From Adiantum capillus-veneris (Eukaryota; Streptophyta; Polypodiopsida; Polypodiales; Pteridaceae), in assembly GCA_014529385.2 (NCBI GenBank), contig CM043952.1, forward strand, positions 53,832,119 through 53,896,118: DNA of 64,000 nt, given 5' to 3'. A program made the position numbers and the translations under genes. A model generated the notes under the pieces. The model made no database searches, was not told the DNA's origin, and worked only from the letters and a program-made list of their open reading frames with translations. This document shows, piece after piece, positions 1 to 10,510 of the stretch (positions are counted from its first letter, which is position 1; each line of letters begins with the position of its first letter).

Positions 1-4
1 GCCT

Positions 5-121
5 TGAACTATAACCTCATGAAAGGATTTTACAAAATGAGTGGATCTACTATGGTTTTGGAGGTTTTTTTCAAAACCCTGAAAGGACACTTTTATGTCC
101 TGTTAGGTTACCAACCTAGTG
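5..121. mobile_element. Right end of TTAA-flanked inverted-repeat (piggyBac-like) transposon, copy 1
   Basis: These bases align without gaps to 44590-44706, the right end of a complete element, with about nine mismatches counted by eye. The copy ends in CTAGTG and is followed directly by TTAA (122-125), as in the complete copy. It carries the internal palindrome-like block GACACTTTTATGTCC at about 87-101. The left part lies outside the window. The terminal inverted repeat is less exact here (ACCAACCTAGTG against ACCATTCTAGTG). No transposase can be seen. Confidence 0.7.
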
Positions 122-227
122 TTAAGCCAAGAGGAGCTACGTGCCATCCATACAAAAAAGGCAGCCAAGGCACAAACAGAATTGAAGAAGATACAAGCTC
201 AAGCTGAGGCTAAGGAGTAACAACAAC

Positions 228-808
228 GCATAAGATGAAAACGAGAGGCTAACCTTGGATTCACACATGCATTCCACGTTGAAACCGACGAGGATTGGTT
301 GGACTCTGACACACCTCTACGATACCCTATTGAGCTAAACAGCACCTATGGAAAAGTTCTATATAACGCCTTATTGGACACGGGTGCTAAATATAATCTG
401 CTATCATATGGGGTGTGGTGTCAGTTAGGGAAGCCACCTCTATCTCAGATTATTATCCATGTCAAGGGTGTCAACAAGAAAAAAACTTCAGTTTTTGGAA
501 TCTGGCACACTTCTGTCAGTTATGACAATGGGGTTGTAGCTCAAGACTTTTTGGTCATGCTTGTTGGAACTATGGAGGGTAATATAAACCTAGGATGCAT
601 GTGGATGATAGCGACCAAATGCACTATTGATTGGGGGATAGGGGGTGTCACAACACAGAAACCAACTCTGAGCCCTGCCACTCAAGCCGTAGTCCCTGAG
701 ATATTTCCTCTTAAGGAAATAAAACCCAAAACATTGCATGTCCAAGAGGTTGATCCATATGTCCCCATAGCCCAAATCTCTAGAGCTTCAATTCATGTAG
801 CTAAATAA
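228..808 (+). pseudogene. Relict retropepsin domain of a gypsy-like retroelement
   Basis: The readable frame from about 228 to 808 has a retropepsin-like active site, LLDTGAKYNLLSYG, near 375-415. It is followed by the hydrophobic strand and WTIDWG-type pattern (here CTIDWG near 630) seen at the end of such domains. Retropepsins cleave the gag-pol polyprotein of LTR retroelements. The open frame starts formally at 299, but coding-like sequence extends upstream past a stop at about 220, so the first ATG is not the true start. No reverse transcriptase follows. A related domain lies at 45042-45332 (SYGTW in place of SYGVW). An endogenous pararetrovirus is possible but nothing else supports it. 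Confidence 0.6.
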
Positions 809-839
809 AGCTTGAGACATACAAGACCCATCACAATAT

Positions 840-1500
840 AACAAAGAAAACATACAAGTCGGTCCCTAAATCTTCTTTAACTACCATAGCCAGTGCTAAC
901 AGACAGGCGCCTGGTAAGAGACGTCCCATTCGCCCCAAGAAATGTAAAGAAACATTGCGTTGGATTCCTAAAAAACTATTGGAAGCCCAAGGCTACTATG
1001 AAGGAAATGATCAAATCTGGGTACCAAAACGTAAAATGTGCTCTTATTGTCACCGGGCCCATGTGAGCTCAATCCTGTGACTCCAGAACAAATTGAAGAT
1101 CGCGGAAAGAAAAAAATCACGGAATGCTACACACCTGCTCCCGAGCTAGTTTGGGTACCAAAGAAAGAACGATTTGTTTCACCTAGCTCAAGGACATTGA
1201 AATCAAAGGAAGCTTCTTGCTCTTTGTGTAGTTCCTATACGGAAATAGAAGCTTCAACACAACCTCCACCTACCATTGTACATATCCATACAAGCAAGAA
1301 AGAGTTTGCACCTCTCGTTGTAAGTTCACCACCTACAACAATGTTGCAAATAAAATCATGGGAGAGTACCTTACCACCCTTGCAACTAGATGAAACGCAT
1401 AGGGCGGTCAAAAAGTATTGGTTAAATCCTTCACCCATAACAACTTGGAACAATTGGTTTCAAAAGGTGACAACATCATTCCAAAAGGTATGATCTACCC
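840..1500 (+). pseudogene. Decayed Trp-Pro-Lys motif region downstream of the retropepsin
   Basis: Three frames together give a basic protein with repeated W-[IV]-P-K motifs: RWIPKKLLEAQG near 958-993, QIWVPKRK near 1014-1037, and LVWVPKKERF near 1148-1177. A stop after 1075 and a frame change split it. The piece at 1038-1493 is the longest open part. The same motif order (LLKAQ, a gap, QIWLPK) occurs at about 46025-46095, so this is a family trait. The function of the motif is unknown to me. It sits between a retropepsin and a purine tract, so it is probably the C-terminal part of a retroelement polyprotein. Confidence 0.5.
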
Positions 1501-1740
1501 AAGGAAGGGGGGAGTGTTTGCTGACATCCATCATTCACTTGCTTCCCCCTCAACCTTCCTCCCTGACCCCTTAATCTCCAATCTTAGGGAATGTATATAT
1601 AAAGCCTTATACTCACAAAAACAAGATAAAAAAGCAAAAGAGCAAGAGCCATAACACAAAATCATAAAAACACATTATGCACAAGAACACGACCCTTGTA
1701 ATAATTGCACTCTAACCATCATCTATTTGAGTGTATAGAT
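1501..1740 (+). repeat. Purine tract plus putative LTR start with TATA box
   Basis: A 14-base purine run (AAGGAAGGGGGGAG, 1501-1514) is followed directly by TGTTTGCTGACATCC. That is the arrangement of a polypurine tract next to the TG that opens a 3' LTR. A TATA-like box (TATATATAAAG, 1594-1604) lies about 80 bases inside, where an LTR promoter would be. The LTR end cannot be placed. I found no second copy in the window, so the call rests on arrangement alone. Confidence 0.4.
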
Positions 1741-2014
1741 ATGGCTAGTACGCAAGAGTCATCCACTCCTGCCTTGGGTGAGAGGTACCCTCGTTACTTT
1801 TCACAAATGTTCCACATGGTCTTTCTGTGCTTGCATGTGAATGGGATTTGGTAGGTACGCTAGCATGTGAGAGGAATCTCGAGGAGTTAGAATGAATGAT
1901 ACGTCTCTTGACCACGACTGACCCATACTTAGTAGAGCGTGTTTCTCCCATTGCACAAGCCTACCCTTTTGACCAAGATGACTATAGGAGTCTAGTGACC
2001 TTCTTAGTAAACAT
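1741..2014 (+). pseudogene. Unrecognised reading frame, 5' part (interrupted by copia element)
   Basis: An ATG at 1741 opens a short frame (MASTQESSTPALGERYPR). After a frame change near 1785, a second frame reads through to 2014 with one in-frame TGA near 1892. That frame (LVERVSPIAQAYPFDQDDYR, then SLVTFLVN) continues exactly across the 5-bp target duplication of the copia element into 7550-7680. The product is not recognisable. It lies downstream of a probable LTR and is most likely retroelement sequence. Confidence 0.4.
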
Positions 2015-2206
2015 TGAAGGAGTACGAGCGGAAGTGTGACGTGAGAGAGAGTGCGAGAAGAAGAGCACGACGATATGGTGAACTCGCTCTATTGTAATGT
2101 GTAGAGCATAGTGAGTTCTTATTAGGTTTTTACAAAAGAATATGTGTACATACCTGGTGGCCCGCCCACTTACCTGGGCGACCAAATTGGGCTTTATACC
2201 CCAACA
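2015..2206 (-). repeat. 3' LTR of copia-1
   Basis: This 192-bp direct repeat matches 7353-7544. It starts TGAAGGAG and ends CCCCAACA on the plus strand. It is the 3' LTR because the coding frames run on the minus strand. Its short length is at the low end for copia elements. Confidence 0.93.
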
Positions 2207-2220
2207 CCTCCCACTTAAAG
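2207..2220 (-). other. Polypurine tract of copia-1
   Basis: On the minus strand the purine-rich AAGTGGGAGG ends next to the TGTTGGGG that opens the 3' LTR. This is the usual primer for plus-strand synthesis in plant copia elements. Confidence 0.75.
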
Positions 2221-2294
2221 TCCAATGTGGTACTTTAAGTGTGAGAGAAGCTACTATACAAGCTAATATACAAGAGATGTAGAGTAGTGATGTA

Positions 2295-2678
2295 CTACCC
2301 TACACCTAACTGCTTGTGAAAATGCGCAAAGCTCTCTGAGGGAAGTCCTTTTGTAAGTAGATCAGCAGGATTTTCTGTGATGTGAACTTTGACAAGCTGA
2401 AGTTGCTTATCCTCGAGCATTTCCCTGATGAAATGATACTTCACATCCACATGCTTTGTCTTTGAGTGATAAACTGGATTGCGAGCCAATTGTATAGCAC
2501 TTTGACTATCACAATATAACACAGGCATCTCTTCTTTGATTCCCAAATCTGTTACTAGTCGATTAAGCCAAATTGATTCTTTGCATGCCTCTGATGCTGC
2601 AACATATTCAGCCTCTGTAGTAGACTGAGTAACACAATCTTGTAATCTAGAATGCCATGATACTACTCCACCAGCCAA
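2295..2678 (-). pseudogene. copia-1 RNase H domain
   Basis: The fragment holds the copia-type RNase H signature: TTEAEYVAASEACKE near its start, then YCDSQSAIQLARNP and KTKHVDVKYHFIREM. It ends with the usual NPADLLTKGLP tail. RNase H degrades the RNA strand during reverse transcription. It is out of frame with the reverse transcriptase upstream: the frame breaks between 2679 and 2762, where the sequence leading into RNase H is still recognisable in other frames. Confidence 0.9.
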
Positions 2679-2762
2679 TGTAAAGACATACCCTGACGTA
2701 GACCTTCGGTTGTCTAAGTCACCTGCATAATCTGAGTCTGTAAAACCCTTTACACTTAGCTC

Positions 2763-3776
2763 CTAACTCCCATAGCATATACGCATACTCTTTGTAGCTT
2801 TCAGGTATCTCAATATTCCTTTCACTGCCTCCCAATGTTTCTTGCCTGGGTTTGACATGTATCGACTTACTACTCCCACTGCAAATGCAATGTCTGGGCG
2901 AGTAGCAATCATTGCATACATCAAACTACCCACTGCAGACGCATATGGAATCTTATCCATTTCAGCCTGTTCTTCCTCAGACACAGGACAATCTTGTTTG
3001 CTAAGTTTCACATATGGTGGCAATGGAACACTCAGTGCCTTTCCCTTGTCCATATTGAAACGTTGCAAAACCTTGTCAATATACTCTGTTTGAGATAACC
3101 AAATCAACTTCTTTGATTTGTCTCTCTCAATGCGCATACCAAGTATATGACTTGCCTCACCCATGTCTTTCATGTCAAACGATTTTGCCATCTTTGACTT
3201 CAAAGCTGAAATTTCTTCCAAGTGCTTTCCAACAATCAACATATCATCCACATACAAAATAAGGATCAGCCAACTGCCATCCTTAGCCTTCTTTGTATAT
3301 AGACAGTGATCGAACTCACTACGTTTGTAGCCTTGAGAAAGCATAAACTTGTGGAATTTATGGTACCATGTCCTCGGTGATTTTTTTAAGCCATAAAGAC
3401 TCTTTAACAATTGGCATACCCAATCTTCCTTGCCTTTCTCAACAAAACCTTCTGGCTGCTGCATGTAAATTTCCACATCTAAATCACCATGCAAGAACGT
3501 TGTCTTCACATCCATTTGGTGCAACACCAAATCTAATATGGCAACCAATGCAAGAAAGCATCTCAATGTAGTCATCTTGACCACCGGAGAGAAGACTTCA
3601 TCAAAGTCAATGCCTTGTTCTTGCTTAAAGCCCTTGGCAACAAGCCTTGCTTTGTACTTTGGCTGACTATCATGAGCGGTGATCTTATACCTGTAAACCC
3701 ATTTACAAGGTAGAGCCTTTTTGCCCTGTGGTAATTTAACTAGCTTCCATGTCTTGTTTTTATGCAGAGCTCTCAT
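2763..3776 (-). pseudogene. copia-1 reverse transcriptase domain (RVT_2)
   Basis: The 337-residue open part covers most of a copia reverse transcriptase. It shows KWVYRYKI near residue 25, the DVKTTFLHGDL block near 89, SLYGLKKSPRTWY, and the catalytic LYVDDMLIVG near 174-183. The catalytic YVDD is intact. The N-terminal boundary is a stop near 3777, and the frame is lost near 2760. The enzyme would copy element RNA into DNA inside the virus-like particle. It cannot be made from this locus as one polyprotein. Confidence 0.93.
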
Positions 3777-4348
3777 CTATGACCGCATGGCCAATTGCCA
3801 ATTCCCGGAGTCCTTCATTTGCACTGCTTCCTTGTAACATGAAGGCTCATTGCAATCAGTCAACATGACATAGTTCATAGATGGAACAAACCTATCAGGA
3901 GGTCGCATGACATGTCCAGATCTACGCACAATAGGTGGCTCAGGCTCAGCCACAACCTATGGTTCCACTCTATCCTATCCTTGCTCCTCTTGAGCCCTGA
4001 CATTTTGTCTTGCACGTGCAGGTCTATCTTCTTGGAAGACAACTCTTCTAATCTCCTCAAACCTCTCTGGTTTAGAATGATATTTGGATTCATTAAAGTG
4101 AACATCATTGCTGCGGACAACCTTTCTGCATTCGGGATCCCAAAGTCTGTACCCCATCTCACCAGAATTACCATAGCCTAGAAAGATGCACTTTCTACTC
4201 TATGGCTCAAGTTTGTTCCTAAATTCCTTTGGAACGTGAGTATATGCCTCACAGCCAAAGACTCTGAGATGCTTGTATGAGGGCATTTTGCGTGACCATA
4301 CCATCTCTGGCACTGAATCCTTTTGCAAAACCTTGCTAGGAGATCTAT
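3777..4348 (-). pseudogene. copia-1 integrase C-terminal region, fragmented
   Basis: Short frames keep the C-terminal integrase pattern, for example MGYRLWDPECRKVVRSNDVH (start near 4157) followed by FNESKYHS. They are broken by stops near 3975 and 3780 and by a frameshift near 4390, where the upstream frame leaves the family pattern and ends in LKLYQQLFIL. The linker to the reverse transcriptase is poorly conserved in copia elements, and little can be said of it here. Confidence 0.75.
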
Positions 4349-6283
4349 TTACAAGATGAACAGTTGTTGATACAGCTTCAGCCCAAAACCATTTGGCAGC
4401 TGTGCATTAGACAACATACTTCTGACCTTCTCTTGTATGGTCCTATTCATCCTCTCAGCAACACCATTTTGAGGAGGATTGTAAGGAGCAGTAAGTTCAC
4501 GTTTTATACCTTTTGACTCACAAAAGTCTTGAAAGGCCTTTGAAACATACTCTCCACCATTGTCAGTGCGTAAGCATTTAAGCTTCTTGCCACTCTGATT
4601 CTCCACAAGTGTCACAAACGTTTTGAAAACACTAAACACTTCATCCTTGTGCTTGAGAAAGTAAACCCATACTTTCCTCGAGTAATCATCTATAAATGTC
4701 ATAAAGTAAGAAGCTCCTCCTAGAGATAGGTTAGGCATAGGTCCACACAAATCACTAAAAACAAGTGCCAACTGTGTATCTCTTCTACTGCTTTTATGCT
4801 TATGTGGTTGTTGTGTTTGCTTACCATACAGACTATGTTCACAGAATTCAAAATCATTAAATGAAAAGCCAGGAAAATAACCAGAACGAGATAAGATTTC
4901 CATTCCCTTCTTGGACATATGTCCTAACCTGTTATGCCACAAAGAAACGTTCGACTGCTCGGTTACATTGATTACATTTTTAGAGACATTTGATACATAA
5001 ATCATGTAATGTCCTCCAGACTTTACTCCATGTGCTACTATCATAGAACCCTTGGATATCTTCCACATGTTCTGTCCAAAAATGGTGACGTAGCCAACAT
5101 CATCAAGTAAACCTGTGATGATCAAGCTCTTTGTAATTGCGGGAACATGTCTCACATTCTTCAGCGTGAAAGAAAATCCATTCTGAAACTTCAATTGAAC
5201 ATCTCCAACACCTAAGATCTCACATGTCTGCCCATTGCCTAGCCGAACATGATCTTTAGTGGTCACATAAGAGGTAAAACACTCCTTGTTTGGAGACACA
5301 TGAAGTGATGCCCCTGAGTCTATAATCCAGTCACTCAGTGCATTTCCATCAGATGCTGTAAGAAGAGCTGAGTCCATTGTATTCTTCAAGAAGTAGATGT
5401 CTCCTGACACTAGACTGTCATCCTCTGCAACAGTGTTTGTCACATTTATTTCTTGAATCTTCACTGAGGACTTGTTCTTCTCACCATGGTCTTCAGCTTT
5501 CTCTTTGCCTTTTTCTGCTTTCCATTCTCTGCAGTCTCTTTTCATGTGACCCTTCTTGCCACAATGGTAGCATTCTATGTCACTCTTGCCTTTAGCACTG
5601 CGGGACTTGCTACGAGACTGATTCCTCTTTCCACCTTTGTACTTTTCTTTGGTCCTTCCCCTGACAACTAAGGCCGTTCCTTTGCCTTTGTCCATTGTCT
5701 TTCTATTGGTTTCTTCAGTAAGCAGACTTCCTTCTACACCTGCTATGTGCAAACCATCTAGAGGTGCAGAATTACTCAAAGCTGTGCGAAAGGTGTCCCA
5801 ACTTTCCGGCAATGTGATCAACAGGAACATAGCTCTAACAGGTTCATCAAACTTGACACCTTGAGATGACAACTGACTGTAGATTGTGTTGAATTCATGC
5901 AGATGATTGGACACAGGTGTCCCTTCTTTCATCTTCAAGTCAACAAGCTTCTTAAGCCAGTATACCTGTGAAGCTGCACTCTGCTTCTCATAAAGATCAC
6001 TCAGCTTTAACCATGCTTGATAAGCCGACATATCGTCTGCTACATTGAAGTAAACGCTTTCTGCCAAAGTCAGCATAATAGTAGAAAGTGCCAATTCATC
6101 CATTTTGCTCCATTCATCTTCGTCCATATCTTCTGATTTTATCCTAGCTTTATAGGTTTTATCTGCTTCTTTTGTACCAACACGTGCCAAATCTGCTTCT
6201 TCCACAATGGGAAATTGGTTCCATCCAGCTTCTTGATATTGTAAAGAGCAATGTCTTGTGATCCAGCCATAGCTACGCTTCAC
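4349..6283 (-). pseudogene. copia-1 gag-protease-integrase frame
   Basis: In order the frame shows: a UBN2-type gag region; the zinc knuckle CYHCGKKGHMKRDC near residues 238-251; protease WIIDSGASLHVSPN; the pre-integrase SLWHNRLGHMSKKG; and the integrase core with FIDDYSRKVWVYF, RTDNGGEY and PQNGVAERMNRT (D, D, E all present). The listed start at 6283 is not the real one. The natural gag start is the ATG at 6270-6268 in another frame (MAGSQDIALYN), and a frameshift near 6150-6165 joins the two. A second frameshift near 4390 removes the integrase C terminus. Confidence 0.93.
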
Positions 6284-7334
6284 AGTGGTTTACTTTCCTA
6301 GGAAAAATTCGGCAGAGTTTCCCCTCTAAACTAACCTCTGAACCAATATCAACCTATCAAATGAACCAAGAAAGCTTCAGATTCTGCATAAATTTTGGCA
6401 GAGTCTCCTTTGTAAAATGGCTCTGGTGTACTAAAAACAAACCAAAAAACAGCTCAAAAAACACTGTAAGCTGCGGGTAAACCTGTCCTGCACCTGTACT
6501 GTCTCTCATTGTCCTGTCACGGTCCTGTAAGCATAGACTGTGACAATGCCTCAACGGCAGTAAAGCAAAGATGCAATCCCAACTGTCTAACTCACAGTCA
6601 ATACATCCTAGCTGCCTATCTAAGGGTGATCGAGGGATCGCTCCAAGACCTGTATCACCGAAAGGATCTCAACATTCGAGAATCCCCCAGCTCAATAAAA
6701 CCTCACTCGACCCTCAAGAAAGGCTGCAATAAATCTGACAGTACATAGACTTCCCACAAAGTCATACATCCACAAATTTCCCACTATATGCTGTAACCGC
6801 TGCGGCGGTTGTTTGCTGCGTGACTCACAGCCAGCAAACCCTCAACAAACATACATCATCTCTGACAATACATCCCATGTGGAAGTACCTGCAATGTCAA
6901 GATGAAATCTGGAATATCAAGCAGCAAACACAAGCTACCTGATGAACTAGTGGATGTCGCCTACAGTCTGTGTGTAGATGCGCCCGTGTCGTATGTGACA
7001 CGCCTCCAAGAACTGTGAGTCGTCCTTCGATGTGTAGACAGCCACAAATCAACACTCTGGGAGCGTTGATATCCTCAGCACTGCAGTCGTAGGCCGAAAA
7101 CCCCAAATTTGCAGAGTCAGATCTGCACCCGTCGAGACCACGTAGTCGAAAATGGCCTGCGCAGACCTTTGTCGAAGCCGAACGGTGGCCGAGATGACCT
7201 CAGAATGAAATTCTGAGAACACCAAGCCCTCCGGGCTTGCCCACAGGATTTGGGGCCGTGTCTTCACATGTCGAATTTCACTCCAATCTGAGCTGGTGAC
7301 TCTAGCCTCCTGCAGTGCTGCCCCGAGCCTCGAT

Positions 7335-7350
7335 CTGAGCTCTAATACCA
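7335..7350 (-). other. Primer-binding site of copia-1 (initiator tRNA-Met)
   Basis: On the minus strand, TGGTATTAGAGCTC lies two bases inside the 5' LTR boundary. It matches the 3' end of plant initiator tRNA-Met except for one base (TTAG for TCAG). Confidence 0.85.
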
Positions 7351-7352
7351 GT

Positions 7353-7544
7353 TGAAGGAGTACGAGCGGAAGTGCGATGCGAGAGAGAGTGCGAGAAGAA
7401 GAGCACGACGATATGGTGACCTCGCTCTACTGTAATGTGTAGAGCATAGTGAGTTCTTATTAGGTTTTTACAAAAGAATATGTGTACATACCTGGCGGGC
7501 CGCCCACTTACCTGGGCGACCACATTGGGCTTTATACCCCAACA
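7353..7544 (-). repeat. 5' LTR of copia-1
   Basis: This is the 192-bp partner of 2015-2206. It is the promoter-side LTR because the primer-binding site adjoins it. GGTATAAAG on the minus strand near its start lies at the U3 edge rather than at a typical TATA distance. Confidence 0.93.
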
Positions 7545-7680
7545 AACATGGGTACCTATGATGAAGAAGAAGATTTACATGACTACACATATGGCACATA
7601 TCTTGACGATGAGGATAGGGGTTTAGCCTTAGGGTTTCCCCCCCAATCTCTACAATATCCTATTCCCTTGACTCTCTAGG
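7545..7680 (+). pseudogene. Unrecognised reading frame, 3' part, ending before a purine tract
   Basis: This continues the frame of 1741-2014 after one copy of the AACAT duplication. It reads MGTYDEEEDLHDYTYG, then a short acidic Tyr/Asp-rich stretch, and stops at 7678-7680 (TAG). Immediately after is AGGGGGAG then TGCAAATAATTAGG, which could be a purine tract and LTR start. The product is unknown. Confidence 0.4.
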
Positions 7681-7690
7681 GGGAGTGCAA

Positions 7691-9040
7691 ATAATTAGGT
7701 TAGGGTTCCTTATGTTTATGTTTTTTAATTGTGTTCAATAAGTATTTGTACCTTTTCCCCCTAATGTGCCTCCCAGAGGTATTTTTTGTGTTTCTTAGTG
7801 TGTACAGGAACGTGTTGCTGTGTTAGGATTTGGACCTTTATGGGATCTTTCTCTCGTTCACACTTCAAATCAAGCGCAACCATCAACACAAACAGGTGTT
7901 TCTTGTCCATTAGCATCGTCCCTTATCTTTTTTGCATCCATGTTTGTCTACTTTGATTGTGATTGGTAGCATAATATTCAGCGCGTTTGCTTAGTACCAA
8001 ACATTAAATTCAATGTAATTTTTTGTCATAATCACTTGTCTAGATTTAAAAATCAAGCATTCCGACTAAGCTAGTTTGACCAAGTTAGGTGTTACAGATC
8101 TTCTCTTAATACCACGGGGAATGCCTTCCTAATAATCAATGGTTACTTAGGTTCTTAATCCGATTTAGGCAGCATTGTGTGAAATGTACTAGGGCTTTCT
8201 AGTGGGCTTAGTCCCTATTGACCTTTAGCTTAAGTATTATAAAGGGAGTTTACTAGTGTGATGAGCTTGGGGAGGTGTAACAGTGTTATATGACCCCCCA
8301 AAAGTTACAAAATTAAAATGCTAAAAACCAACAAACAAAAACAAATCAAAGTGCCACAATGTAAAATCTTAAGCTGGAAGAGAAATCTCAGCTTGATTTG
8401 GTACTTCACTCACATGTATCGCCTATGGTACTAGAGCCCTAGAGGTTCCCTGTGTGGGCGCTTTTCCTTGAAAAGCAAAAAACACAAGGCATACAAAATA
8501 AGCACACACATCAAAATTGAATCACTGTGACATTGACTTTGGGGCGTCAAAGACAAGGTAATCAATCAGGCGATGATTTCATGAGAAATTCCTTTATTGT
8601 AGCTTAACTACAAGGTCTTCTAGGTATAGCCTCTAGTCAGCCCTCGAACATGAAATACTTGGCTCTCGCGATTAAACAACTTAATTGGCCAGAGAAAATT
8701 AAGAAGCTTACCCATGGTATTAATAGTCGATCTCTAGTGCCTTTCGACCGTTAAATTTGCGACCCCAGACTTGTTTAATTTTTTACCTTTATATCTGTTT
8801 ATGCATTTGATTATATTGCAATTTAATGTTTATTGCTGACAAATGGTTTAAAATTCTGTTACCAATCACATAGTCTGCCTACAACTGCAAATGCTTTTTA
8901 ATTCTATATGAGAATGCAATTAATGTGCCTATGTTGTTTGATTTTGCAGTGAACTGAAGAAGGCTAAGGACATTCATCTCAAATGCTCTTCCACCTCGAT
9001 GAACGAGCTTCAACTCAACAGCTTCCGAGGATGGAATCTA
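7691..9040. other. AT-rich sequence without a recognisable gene
   Basis: Stops are dense in all frames. I see no domain, RNA gene or inverted repeat here. Because a purine tract and LTR start follow at 9041, at least the last part is probably the 3' internal end of a retroelement (the stretch near 8950-9045 reads as KKAKDIHLKCSS and onward). Confidence 0.35.
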
Positions 9041-9353
9041 CATCAAGAAGGGGGGCATGTTAACCCTCATGGCTCACGGACACCATATCACCTACAACGG
9101 ATGTTGTATTATTTACTTGGTAGAGTCAGGTACCGGGCTTGTCGATCAAATAGGAAAAGGGTAAGAGTGATCGCTGATGAGAGGCGCACTCTAACTGGAA
9201 CATTCAAGGGATTAGTTGGCTAAGCATGGGCACCCAAGTGTGAATGGGGAGAGCTCATATAAAAGTCAACTAAACCTAAAATTCACTCATTCTCTCATTT
9301 GTTCAATTGAAGAGTTCTCTTGCTCCATCTCCAACTTCTTCTTCTTCATCTCC

Positions 9354-9426
<73 letters not shown>

Positions 9427-9670
9427 CGTGAGAGAGAGAGAGAGTGCGATCGAGCATTGCGGCGGCACGATGGCGGCGAGGCGGTTGAGCGCGGCGTAGG
9501 AGCGTATCCCTCTTCTTCACGACGAGGAATCCTCCACGACAGGAAGGGTAGAGCGATGAGTGACACACCAACGCCATCTTTGAGCTTACTAGTTTAGGCT
9601 TGTTGTGTGCGTGGAGCCATTTGTGGCTCGCACACGGTGTATCGACAAGTTCCTTGCATTGACACGTGTG
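9041..9670 (+). repeat. Polypurine tract and orphan LTR with TATA box
   Basis: The purine run AAGAAGGGGGG (9045-9055) is followed two bases later by TGTTAACC at 9058, the layout of a polypurine tract and 3' LTR. A TATA box (TATAAAA, 9258-9264) lies 200 bases into the repeat, followed by a transcribed-leader-like stretch with a microsatellite. The right end is uncertain. No partner LTR is visible in the window. Confidence 0.5.
9352..9445. repeat. (TG)n-(CG)n-(GA)n compound microsatellite
   Basis: About 32 TG units run from 9355 to 9418, then CG units to about 9428, then GA units to about 9445. Reading frames across it on both strands are artefacts of the dinucleotide repeat. Confidence 0.95.
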
Positions 9671-9688
9671 ACATACGCGCACACGGGT

Positions 9689-9897
9689 CCATGTTAATCC
9701 GGTCCTCAACTGTTGTCAATATCTTAATTTCTCTCTCTCTTTTGAAGTATTGTTCATGCCTATCTACCTATGTCATGCTTTTTGTTGCTCTCTCCACCCA
9801 ATCACTCTTGTTATGCTCATTAGGAATCTATTTTAATGAAATGCTCACTATGCTAATTTCCACTACACACAAGTTACTAGGCCATTTAAATGTTACA
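9689..9897 (+). repeat. Truncated LTR of the gypsy-2/gypsy-3 family (last about 209 bp)
   Basis: The segment from GGTCCTCAACTGTTGTCAAT to CATTTAAATGTTACA matches the end of the gypsy-3 5' LTR (61206-61414) and the reverse complement of the start of the gypsy-2 LTRs (22538 and 29817). It ends in the canonical TGTTACA, but no primer-binding site follows: the next bases are GCCTGTGTG and a poly-G run. It is therefore an isolated fragment abutting the orphan LTR to its left. Confidence 0.85.
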
Positions 9898-9912
9898 GCC
9901 TGTGTGTGTGAA

Positions 9913-9946
9913 GGGGGGGGGGGGGGGGGGGTGCGCGCGCGCATGC
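9913..9946. repeat. Poly-G run followed by (GC)n
   Basis: About 19 G residues are followed by TGCGCGCGCGCATGC. It is a simple repeat that is prone to slippage and sequencing error. Confidence 0.9.
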
Positions 9947-10510
9947 ACGTGATCAAGCCTGCAATTCCACCTACGCTCTCACCCAAGTCCCTTTCTATAA
10001 AAATGTCGCGAGCTATACTGGCGGTGCTATACTGTCGACAGCAAGCAACCAAGAGCAAGAAGCGATCAAGCTTGTAGTTACACCTACACCCTTAGCCAAC
10101 TTCCTTTCTTTAACAATGTTGTGGGTTGTACTAGCAGTGCTTCTCAACCAGGTCGACAACAACTAGGTCATTACCCTCCTCCAGTGGTTACCCTCCTCTA
10201 AAAGATATCATAAAATGAAATTGAAAAAAAAAATGTACAAATTGAAGTAAAAAATTGTGTATTTTATTTGTCAAAATTCACAAACAAGGAGTTTTAAAAA
10301 TAGTCTTTGATTGCACATGATATACACAATTTATACATAGTGACCTCTCCGAATATAAAAGATAGTAACTTTAGTATGGAAGGGAGGCTTATCTTTTGGA
10401 GAACAAGAAGAGCTCTATGCACATACACTCAAGCAACCAAGCACCTCAGATTTATAATCAATTTTTCTCATGATTAGGTAATCCTATTTCAATTTTGAAA
10501 GTTGCATTGT

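Larger units (their letters stand above)
2015..7544 (-). mobile_element. Complete but dead Ty1/copia LTR retrotransposon (copia-1)
   Basis: This 5530-bp element lies on the minus strand and is flanked by the 5-bp target duplication AACAT (2010-2014 and 7545-7549). Its LTRs of 192 bp begin TG and end CA on either strand. They differ at eight positions by my count, about 4 percent. The primer-binding site next to the 5' LTR and the purine tract next to the 3' LTR are both present. The gene order gag, protease, integrase, reverse transcriptase, RNase H identifies Ty1/copia. Several frameshifts and stops make it inactive. It inserted into the reading frame at 1741-2014/7550-7680. Confidence 0.95.

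Noticed and set aside
299-808. Endogenous pararetrovirus (caulimovirid) from the protease-like frame
   Set aside because: No movement protein, coat zinc finger or polymerase is visible. The neighbouring purine tract and LTR-like start with TATA box fit an LTR retroelement better.
9216-9597. Open frames of Cys-Val, His-Thr and Arg-Ala repeats
   Set aside because: They are translations of the (TG)n microsatellite in several frames.
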